A stretch of DNA of 36,409 nt. Origin: an uncultured Clostridia bacterium (GTDB lineage: Bacteria > Bacillota > Clostridia > Oscillospirales > Ruminococcaceae). Below, one piece after another: positions 30,718 through 36,409 of the stretch. The notes beneath the pieces are model-generated. The model ran no database searches, was not told the origin of the DNA, and saw only the letters and a list, made by a program, of their open reading frames with translations. The DNA lies in assembly GCA_947175385.1 (NCBI GenBank), contig CAMWMN010000011.1, positions 1 to 36,409 on the forward strand, written 5' to 3'. Positions within the stretch are counted from its first letter, which is position 1, and each line of letters begins with the position of its first letter. Made by a program: the position numbers and the translations under genes.

Positions 30718-32592
30718 TTAGCTCTTGCTGATCGCGCCGAACTTACAATTAGACGCGCAGACGCCGCACTTGATACACTTGTTGGTGTCAATTTTGAACG
30801 GGGATTTGATTTCGCCGCTGATAGCTCCAACGGGGCACTTCTTTGCACACAGCGAACAGCCCTTGCAGAGCGCGGGATCGATCTTGTATGCCAACAGGCT
30901 CTTGCAGACGCCTGCGGGACAGCGCTTGTCCTTAACGTGCGCCACATACTCATCTCTGAAATATCTCAGCGTGGACAAAACGGGGTTGGGTGCGGTCTGT
31001 CCGAGTCCGCACAGAGCGTTGTCCTTTATGTAGTAGCAGAGCTTTTCGAGCTTGTCGAGATCCTCCATTGTCGCCTTGCCCTCGGTGATTTTCGTGAGTA
31101 TCTCGTACATTCTCTTTGTGCCGATTCGACAAGGAGTACACTTTCCGCAGCTCTCGTCAACGGTAAATTCGAGGAAGAACTTGGCAATGTCTACCATACA
31201 GTTGTCCTCGTCCATTACGATAAGTCCGCCCGAACCCATCATAGAGCCAATGGAAATCAAGTTGTCGTAGTCAATCGGAATATCCAGATGCTGAGGAGGA
31301 ATACAGCCGCCGGATGGTCCGCCCGTCTGAGCTGCCTTAAACTTCTTTCCGTTCGGGATTCCGCCGCCGATGTCCTCAATAACCGTGCGGAGGGTCGTTC
31401 CCATCGGAACCTCAACAAGTCCCGTGTTGTGGATCTTACCGCCCAACGCGAATACCTTTGTACCCTTAGATTTCTCCGTACCCATTGACGCGAACCACTC
31501 TGGTCCCTTCAGGATAATCTGGCACACGTTCGCGTAGGTTTCAACGTTGTTCAGAATCGTGGGCTTCGCGAACAGACCCTTAACAGCCGGGAACGGCGGA
31601 CGGCATCTCGGCTCGCCGCGGTTGCCCTCGATAGAGGTCATCAGCGCGGTTTCCTCGCCGCAGACGAACGCGCCCGCGCCAAGTCTGAGCCCCAGACGGA
31701 AACTGAATCCCGTGCCGAAGATGTTATCTCCGAGCATTCCTGCCTCTTCAGCCTGCTTGATAGCGATTTCCAGACGCTCAACGGCAATCGGATACTCCGC
31801 TCTTACATAGATATATCCTTGGTTCGCGCCGATTGCGTAACCCGCGATAGCCATTGCCTCGATTACGGAATGGGGGTCGCCCTCCAAAACGGAGCGGTCC
31901 ATAAACGCGCCGGGGTCGCCCTCGTCCGCGTTGCAGCAAACATACTTCTGCTCGTTTTGCGAAGCCTTGGCAAACTGCCACTTGCGCCCGGTGGGGAATC
32001 CCGCGCCGCCGCGTCCGCGCAGTCCCGACTTCAGCAGGACATCGATTACATCGTCCTGCGACATTGATGTCAGAACCTTATTCAGTGCCTGATAGCCGTC
32101 ACGCGCGATGTACTCCTCGATGTGCTCCGGGGAGATAAGTCCGCAGTTGCGCAGCGCAACACGGTGCTGGTGCGCGTAGAACGATGTATCGTTCAGCGAC
32201 TTGATTGTGTCACCGTCAACGGTTTCCGCATAGAGGTACTTCTTTACGGGAATACCGTTCTTGAGGTGCGATTCCACGATTTCGGGAATGTGTGCCAGCT
32301 CTGTCTTGGAGTAGAATGTACCCTCGGGATACACGATCATAATCGGACCGAGCGCACACAGACCAAAGCAGCCCGTCTTTATGATATTTACCTTGCCCTC
32401 TAAGCCCTGAAGCTTGATTTCCTCTTCGAGTTTCTCTATGATTTTCATAGATCCGCTGGAGGTACAGCCCGTACCGCCGCAGACCAGAACGTCCTTAACG
32501 CCGTTATCCTTGCCCTCGACGCGGACGTTTACGACCTCCGCCGCCTTGGACTTAATGGCATTAAGCTCATCTAAATTTCTAATTTTATCCAT
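30718..32592 (-). CDS. hydB: NADH/flavin subunit of trimeric [FeFe] hydrogenase (NuoF-like)
   Basis: A 624-residue protein. The N-terminal thioredoxin-like [2Fe-2S] domain has Cys38, 43, 75 and 79. The NuoF core has the FMN/NADH site G-R-G-G-A-G-F-P-T-G-R-K-W (193-205) and C-N-A-D-E-G-D-P-G-A-F (~220). The SLBB domain and the [4Fe-4S] motif E-S-C-G-K-C-T-P-C-R-I-G (~480) follow. A C-terminal 2[4Fe-4S] ferredoxin (~568-622, C-x2-C-x2-C-x3-C-P twice) is the extension typical of bifurcating HydB/HndC. It passes electrons between NAD(H), ferredoxin and HydA. AGGAAGG precedes the ATG, 29 bases after hydC. Confidence 0.97.
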   Translation of the reverse strand: MDKIRNLDELNAIKSKAAEVVNVRVEGKDNGVKDVLVCGGTGCTSSGSMKIIEKLEEEIKLQGLEGKVNIIKTGCFGLCALGPIMIVYPEGTFYSKTELAHIPEIVESHLKNGIPVKKYLYAETVDGDTIKSLNDTSFYAHQHRVALRNCGLISPEHIEEYIARDGYQALNKVLTSMSQDDVIDVLLKSGLRGRGGAGFPTGRKWQFAKASQNEQKYVCCNADEGDPGAFMDRSVLEGDPHSVIEAMAIAGYAIGANQGYIYVRAEYPIAVERLEIAIKQAEEAGMLGDNIFGTGFSFRLGLRLGAGAFVCGEETALMTSIEGNRGEPRCRPPFPAVKGLFAKPTILNNVETYANVCQIILKGPEWFASMGTEKSKGTKVFALGGKIHNTGLVEVPMGTTLRTVIEDIGGGIPNGKKFKAAQTGGPSGGCIPPQHLDIPIDYDNLISIGSMMGSGGLIVMDEDNCMVDIAKFFLEFTVDESCGKCTPCRIGTKRMYEILTKITEGKATMEDLDKLEKLCYYIKDNALCGLGQTAPNPVLSTLRYFRDEYVAHVKDKRCPAGVCKSLLAYKIDPALCKGCSLCAKKCPVGAISGEIKSPFKIDTNKCIKCGVCASNCKFGAISKS

Positions 32593-32621
32593 ATAACGAT
32601 ATCCTTCCTATGTAATCAGTA

Positions 32622-33116
32622 TCAATTATACTTCTCGAGTATCTTGTCCACATCGTCAACAGTAAGGCGTCCGTAAACGTCCTCGTTGACTGTCAGCACG
32701 GGAGCAAGTCCGCACGCGCCGATACAGCGGCAAGCGTCCAGTGAGAACTTCCCGTCGGGGGTGATCTCGCCGCTGCCTATGCCCAGCTTTTCCTGCAGCT
32801 TGTTGAAAATATCGCCCGAACCTTTTACATAGCAAGCCGTGCCAAGGCACACGGAAATCTTGTACTGCCCCTTGGGGTTGATGGAGAACTGCGCGTAGAA
32901 CGTTACTACTCCATACACCTTTTCAAGCGGTATCTCCATTGCGTCCGCTATCATCGTCTGCACCTCAATGGGGAGGTAGCCGTAAATCTCCTGAGCTTTC
33001 TGGAGTATCGGCATCAGCGCGCCGGGGTCGTCCTTGTGCTCCGCGATAACCGCGCGCAGCCGCTCCTCTTGCTCGGCAGTTCCCGAAAACGGAACCGCGC
33101 TCTTCTTAAAAGCCAT
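32622..33116 (-). CDS. hydC: [2Fe-2S] subunit of trimeric [FeFe] hydrogenase (NuoE-like)
   Basis: A 164-residue thioredoxin-like ferredoxin. An N-terminal helical bundle (LMPILQKAQEIYGYLPIEVQ) is followed by the 2Fe-2S cluster ligands in C-L-G-T-A-C and C-R-C-I-G-A-C-G-L-A-P-V. NuoE-type subunits relay electrons to the flavin subunit. The ATG at 33116 (MAFKKSAV) is preferred to an in-frame start at 33158 because AAGGAGG sits 10 bases before it. First gene of hydC-hydB-hydA. Confidence 0.96.
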   Translation of the reverse strand: MAFKKSAVPFSGTAEQEERLRAVIAEHKDDPGALMPILQKAQEIYGYLPIEVQTMIADAMEIPLEKVYGVVTFYAQFSINPKGQYKISVCLGTACYVKGSGDIFNKLQEKLGIGSGEITPDGKFSLDACRCIGACGLAPVLTVNEDVYGRLTVDDVDKILEKYN

Positions 33117-33230
33117 GTGGTATAGCCTCCTTATTTTTATTTGCAATTCCCGCGCCACCGGCGGGAATCTACAATCTGTATATCGTTTTATACTATTTAT
33201 GCCAAACCCGATATATCACTATGTATTATA
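33117..33230 (-). promoter_or_regulatory. hydC leader with promoter -10 and hairpin
   Basis: Minus-strand TATAAT (33225-33230) preceded by a weak -35 (TAGATT-like). The ~110-base leader contains ATTCCCGCC-GGTG-GCGCGGGAAT followed by TGCAAATAAAAATAAGGAGG. The tail resembles the end of the four leader elements (TTTGCCATTAAAATAAGGAG), so this may be a reduced relative. Bases 33231-33409 hold no recognised feature. Confidence 0.5.
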
Positions 33231-33409
33231 CCACATATTCGACAAAAAATCTATATCTATCCCCGATTTTGTGAATTTTTTCATTGTAGAATTTACATCG
33301 CATTTATTGTGCAAATTGCACAAAAGGCGCTTGATGTCAAGAAAATATTGGTATAAGTTAGCTAAAACTAACTTCTTTTCGATAAAACAAAAAAACTAAT
33401 AAATTCCTC

Positions 33410-33438
33410 TTGACAAACGGAATCCGATGTGCTATAAT
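33410..33438 (+). promoter_or_regulatory. Consensus promoter of the dockerin protein gene
   Basis: TTGACA (33410-33415), a 17-base spacer and TATAAT (33433-33438), about 65 bases before the start codon. The ribosome site is CAGGAGG. Confidence 0.9.
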
Positions 33439-33507
33439 TTATTTAACGGGGGCACAAACATATAAACCCCTAGTAAAAATTTTTTCTATACAGGAGGATT
33501 TTGGGAA

Positions 33508-35388
33508 ATGAAATCAAAAAAACAAGCAATTTTTGCCGCTGTGATGTCATCGATCATTGCGGTGAACTCCTTTGGTGTATCGGCGTTTGCAGTCGAGCCT
33601 GAAGACTGTGAGCACACACTTACTAAGACTGAAGCAAAAACGGCAACTTGCAAGGAAGATGGAACTAATGCATATTGGACTTGCACCACTGCCGATGGCT
33701 GTGGTAAAGTTTTCTCTGATGAGGAGGCAACAAATGAAACCACTGTTGAGGACATGAAAATTGCTAAAGAAACTGTGGCTCACACAAAGGGAACCAAGGT
33801 TGAGGCTAAAGATTCTAATTGCACAGAAACCGGTAATGTAGAGTATTGGCCTTGCACAGTATGCGAAAAGAAATTTTCTGATGAAGCTATGACAACAGTA
33901 ATAGCGGATGCGGATGTAACGGTGGCTATAAATGCAAACGCGCATGTATACAGCGCAGAAAAGGTTGCGGAAGTAGCTGCTACTTGCACTGCCGATGGTA
34001 CAAAAGCACACTATACATGCACAAAATGCTCCAAGAAGTTTTTGGAGAAAAACGGTACTGAAGCCACAGCTACTGACCTCAAAATTGCTGCAACCGGTCA
34101 TACATATGCTGATACTTGGACCAGTGATGAAACCAACCACTGGCATGCAGCAACCTGCTCTCATACAGATCAGAAAGATGGCAATGCAGCACACACTTGG
34201 GTTGCCGGTTCAGCTAGTGACAAGAAAAAGTGCTCTGTATGTGAAAAGGAAGTAACAGTTACACTTTCTGATGCTGAGTGTACTCACACTCGTGTTAAGC
34301 ATGATGCAGTAGATGCGACTTCTTGCCAAGCTGGCGGCACTATCGAGTACTGGACTTGCGAAGATGCTGGCTGCTCTGGCAAAAAGTTTGACGCAGCAAC
34401 CGGCGGACACGAGATTGATATTATTGATACTGCACCTTTGGCTCACAATTTTGGCGAGTGGACAGTTAAAACACCGGCAACAACAGAAGCTGCCGGCGTA
34501 GAAGAGCGCGCATGCACATACGAGGGATGCACTGAAAAGGAAACTCGTGCAATTGCTCAACTGACACCCACACCCACTCCTACACCTACTCCCACCCCCA
34601 CACCTACTCCTACACCCGATCCCGATCCGACTCCCGCTCCCGTACCCACCGAGGCGGTAAAGGTTGAGGTTGAGGAAAAGGAAATCACCGAGGACAACAA
34701 CGCTATTAAGGAAGATGTTACCGTAGCAGTTGAGCCCGGCAAACCCGCAACCGATGAAGAAACAGGAGTTTCCGTAACCGTATCCGAGACCGATACAGCA
34801 GCAAAGGAAACAACCCTTAAGGTTGAAGCTCCGACTTCCACCACAGATATTGCAACTTGGGCAGAGGAAGTTCTTACAAACGTTGAAAGCGCAAAGGCTG
34901 CAGACGTTAAGAAGTCCGTTGAAGAGGCTATCAATGCTGTTGCCGACGGAAAGGGCTTCGCACTGAATTTCACACTTGTTAACAGCGATAACGAGTCTGT
35001 TCAGCCCGACAAAACGGTTCAGATTACCATTCCTGTTCCCGAAGCATACAAGACCGCTGAGAAGCTGTATGTTTACCACATCACCGAGCGCGGCGCGGTT
35101 GAGGTTCTCTCGAAGATGGTTGACGGCAATGTCGTAATCAACGCAGGCAGCTTCAGCCCCTACATCATCACCACCGAGAAGCTCGCTAATGTAAAGACCT
35201 ACGATACCGGCGATGCAGACCTTGATGAAAGGTTGAGCGCAAGAGACGCAACAGCAGTTCTGAAGCACTGTGTAGAAATCGCGATCCTTAAGGATGAGGG
35301 ATTGTTCTACGCGGATATGAACGGCGATGGCGTTGTCAGCGCTGCGGACGCTACTCTGATTCTCAAGAATCTTGTTGAAACCGCATAA
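33508..35388 (+). CDS. Secreted Cys-rich repeat protein with Pro-Thr linker and dockerin
   Basis: A 626-residue protein. The signal peptide has an A-F-A-type cleavage site near residue 28. Residues ~35-350 carry about five imperfect ~55-residue repeats with paired cysteines (T-A-T-C-K-E-D-G-T-N-A-Y-W-T-C, C-x2-C-x-K-x-F), resembling treble-clef/zinc-ribbon-like surface repeats. A (Thr-Pro)n linker covers ~352-380 (34558-34650), a beta-rich domain ~385-560, and a C-terminal type I dockerin ~565-625 (F-Y-A-D-M-N-G-D-G-V-V-S-A-A-D-A-T). The first dockerin loop (D-A-D-L-D-E-R-L-S-A-R-D-A-T) has lost canonical Ca ligands. It probably docks to a cohesin scaffold. Strong own promoter. Confidence 0.88.
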   Translation: MKSKKQAIFAAVMSSIIAVNSFGVSAFAVEPEDCEHTLTKTEAKTATCKEDGTNAYWTCTTADGCGKVFSDEEATNETTVEDMKIAKETVAHTKGTKVEAKDSNCTETGNVEYWPCTVCEKKFSDEAMTTVIADADVTVAINANAHVYSAEKVAEVAATCTADGTKAHYTCTKCSKKFLEKNGTEATATDLKIAATGHTYADTWTSDETNHWHAATCSHTDQKDGNAAHTWVAGSASDKKKCSVCEKEVTVTLSDAECTHTRVKHDAVDATSCQAGGTIEYWTCEDAGCSGKKFDAATGGHEIDIIDTAPLAHNFGEWTVKTPATTEAAGVEERACTYEGCTEKETRAIAQLTPTPTPTPTPTPTPTPTPDPDPTPAPVPTEAVKVEVEEKEITEDNNAIKEDVTVAVEPGKPATDEETGVSVTVSETDTAAKETTLKVEAPTSTTDIATWAEEVLTNVESAKAADVKKSVEEAINAVADGKGFALNFTLVNSDNESVQPDKTVQITIPVPEAYKTAEKLYVYHITERGAVEVLSKMVDGNVVINAGSFSPYIITTEKLANVKTYDTGDADLDERLSARDATAVLKHCVEIAILKDEGLFYADMNGDGVVSAADATLILKNLVETA

Positions 35389-35408
35389 AATCCACGCATA
35401 AACAAATT

Positions 35409-35436
35409 TCGCTCCCCGGAGAGGGGAGCGATTTTT
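35409..35436. terminator. Intrinsic terminator between convergent genes
   Basis: CGCTCCCC-GGAGA-GGGGAGCG followed by ATTTTTTATA on plus, with an A/T-rich reverse side (GAAATTTGTTT). Confidence 0.88.
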
Positions 35437-35449
35437 TATACCAAATTTG

Positions 35450-36085
35450 TTATTTTCTCTTTCTCGCCGCGACAACGATTGCCGCGCCCGTCAGAACCAG
35501 CGGGACAATCGTGATTGCCGCGCCCGTAGCGGGGCTGCCTGTTGTGCCGCCGGAATTTCCGCTGTTTACAGCAGAGCTGTTGCCGGAGGTGGTGCTGCTT
35601 GTTGTGGGGGTGCTCGAAGTGCTGCTTGTGGAAGTGCCCTCAGTTACAAGTCCTGTTACGGGAATGGGGTCGACCGCTCCGGGATAATCCGCGTGTTCGG
35701 AAATCGCAAACCGCACGTTTTCACCCGTTTTCGCGATGACTTTATATGTGAATGTCGCGACAACGCTGTCCTTAGCGTAAGAATCGCCGGTGAATGTCGC
35801 CGCGCCGCTTTCCGCGGTAAATTCTCCGCCCTCAACATTGGAGCTTACAAACTCCAGACCCTCGGTTTTGACCATAAATCCACCTCTTGTAATGCCGCTT
35901 TGCGTAACCTTTACGGAGAATGTCACGTTCGCGCCGTTTACGTAGTCGCCGGCAGTCTTGGCGGCGGTGAGGTACGTTCCCTGAACAGACTCCTCAGCAT
36001 TCGAGGGATCCGCCGATTCTGCGAATGCCGCCGATGTAAGCGACATAGCCGCAAGTACCATTCCAATGGAAATTGCCTTTTTCAT
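35450..36085 (-). CDS. Cohesin-like surface protein with sortase-type C-terminus
   Basis: A 211-residue exported protein. The signal peptide has S-A-A-F-A cleavage near residue 22. A single beta-sandwich domain ~35-140 is cohesin-like (NVTFSVKVTQSGITRGGFMV, L-E-F-V-S-S-N-V-E-G-G-E-F, VATFTYKVIAKTGENV). A Ser/Thr/Gly-rich linker covers ~150-180. The C-terminus has S-P-A-T-G-A, a membrane helix and A-R-K-R-K, the layout of a sortase substrate with a variant LPxTG motif. It lies between two dockerin genes, so it is a plausible wall anchor for them. Cohesin identity is by pattern; binding is inferred. Confidence 0.72.
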   Translation of the reverse strand: MKKAISIGMVLAAMSLTSAAFAESADPSNAEESVQGTYLTAAKTAGDYVNGANVTFSVKVTQSGITRGGFMVKTEGLEFVSSNVEGGEFTAESGAATFTGDSYAKDSVVATFTYKVIAKTGENVRFAISEHADYPGAVDPIPVTGLVTEGTSTSSTSSTPTTSSTTSGNSSAVNSGNSGGTTGSPATGAAITIVPLVLTGAAIVVAARKRK

Positions 36086-36106
36086 TCTGAATCACTCCTA
36101 TAATAA

Positions 36107-36136
36107 AATCCCGATGTAAAGTTTCACATCGGGATT
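36107..36136 (-). terminator. Intrinsic terminator
   Basis: AATCCCGATGT/ACATCGGGATT perfect stem upstream of the cohesin-like gene and downstream of the partial dockerin gene; on the minus strand TTATTATAG follows. It separates the two. Confidence 0.7.
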
Positions 36137-36182
36137 ATTATTACCTGAAATATACGATTTAACCGGGGATTGGAAAAAATCT

Positions 36183-36409
36183 TTACGCGCGCTCAACCAA
36201 GGTCTTGAGGATTTCGGTGGCATCTTGGGCATTGATGCGGTCATCGCCGTTTACGTTGGCATTTATGTAACTCTGACCGCTCAGGGTTATTTCTCCTACG
36301 GAATACTTCAAAATTAGAGTAGCGTCGGCAGCGTTAACCTTTCCGTCAAGATTCACATCGCCCCTTTTCCAAGTAGTTTCGGGAATTAATTCGGGGGTCG
36401 AGCCGGACG
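36183..36409 (-). CDS. C-terminal dockerin domain of a protein running off the window
   Basis: Seventy-four residues, open at the window edge and ending in TAA (36183-36185). It contains a complete type I dockerin: G-D-V-N-L-D-G-K-V-N-A-A-D-A-T-L-I-L-K, then N-A-N-V-N-G-D-D-R-I-N-A-Q-D-A-T-E-I-L-K. Both calcium loops keep D-x-N-x-D/G-x-x-x-x-x-D spacing. The visible N-terminal part (SGSTPELIPETTWKR) is a linker. The catalytic or binding module lies outside the window. It is divergent from nothing visible and reads toward the cohesin-like gene. Confidence 0.92.
   Translation of the reverse strand, partial: SGSTPELIPETTWKRGDVNLDGKVNAADATLILKYSVGEITLSGQSYINANVNGDDRINAQDATEILKTLVERA

Noticed and set aside
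34558-34650. Short tandem DNA repeat as a regulatory or CRISPR-like array
   Set aside because: It encodes the Thr-Pro linker of the dockerin protein in frame.
34210-35475. A 421-codon minus-strand frame across the dockerin gene
   Set aside because: Cys/Gly/Ser-rich mirror of the Pro-Thr linker and repeats; the sense strand has signal peptide, promoter and dockerin.

Overview
The window looks like a chromosome segment of an anaerobic gut or rumen Clostridia bacterium, probably Ruminococcaceae/Oscillospiraceae. The evidence is a trimeric [FeFe]-hydrogenase operon (hydC-hydB-hydA), two dockerin-bearing secreted proteins next to a cohesin-like cell-wall protein, BspA-type leucine-rich-repeat lipoproteins, strong AGGAGG-type ribosome sites and sigma-A promoters (TTGACA-17-TATAAT). 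This is inferred from gene content, not from a database match.

Layout. 1-5.7 kb: housekeeping genes (PH-domain protein, an unknown 222-aa protein, TatD nuclease, GNAT acetyltransferase, soluble CBS/CorC protein, D,D-carboxypeptidase, endonuclease III). Three of these transcription units begin with copies of one structured leader element; a fourth copy lies at 30.6 kb before hydA. 5.7-10.2 kb: two palindromic MITE-like repeats, two LRR lipoproteins, an SMI1/KNR4 protein, an alpha/beta hydrolase and a divergent XRE/zinc-ribbon regulator. 10.4-10.7 kb: tRNA-Thr and tRNA-Tyr behind a strong promoter.

10.64-23.90 kb is an integrated mobilizable island bounded by a 50-bp direct repeat (48/50 identical) of the 3' part of tRNA-Tyr. 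It carries a DUF2726 protein, a PBECR4-like nuclease, a calcineurin-type phosphoesterase, a DUF6017-type replication protein, a MOBV/MobL relaxase with a candidate oriT, a DUF3991/Toprim primase-like protein, and the wreck of a large SNF2-helicase/N6-methylase gene. The wreck is interrupted by a 1.6-kb cassette holding an XRE regulator split by a stop codon and a frameshifted 4Fe-4S QueG-like protein. No integrase is present. Two noncoding stretches of the island carry stable-RNA-type promoters; one (about 14160-14380) has both promoter and intrinsic terminator and looks like a stand-alone structured RNA.

24.2-25.4 kb holds two membrane-anchored small proteins, both broken. 25.6-28.8 kb is a three-gene lipoprotein operon (amidase-like protein plus two paralogues) behind a cluster of GTTAC/GTAAC repeats. 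28.8-33.1 kb is the electron-bifurcating-type hydrogenase operon. 33.4-36.4 kb holds a Cys-rich, Pro-Thr-linked dockerin protein, a cohesin-like sortase-type protein and the C-terminus of another dockerin protein.

Best candidate for something undescribed: the four-copy, two-domain leader RNA with compensatory base changes that directly abuts the Shine-Dalgarno sequence of four unrelated genes. Second: the island's promoter-terminator RNA at 14.2-14.4 kb.
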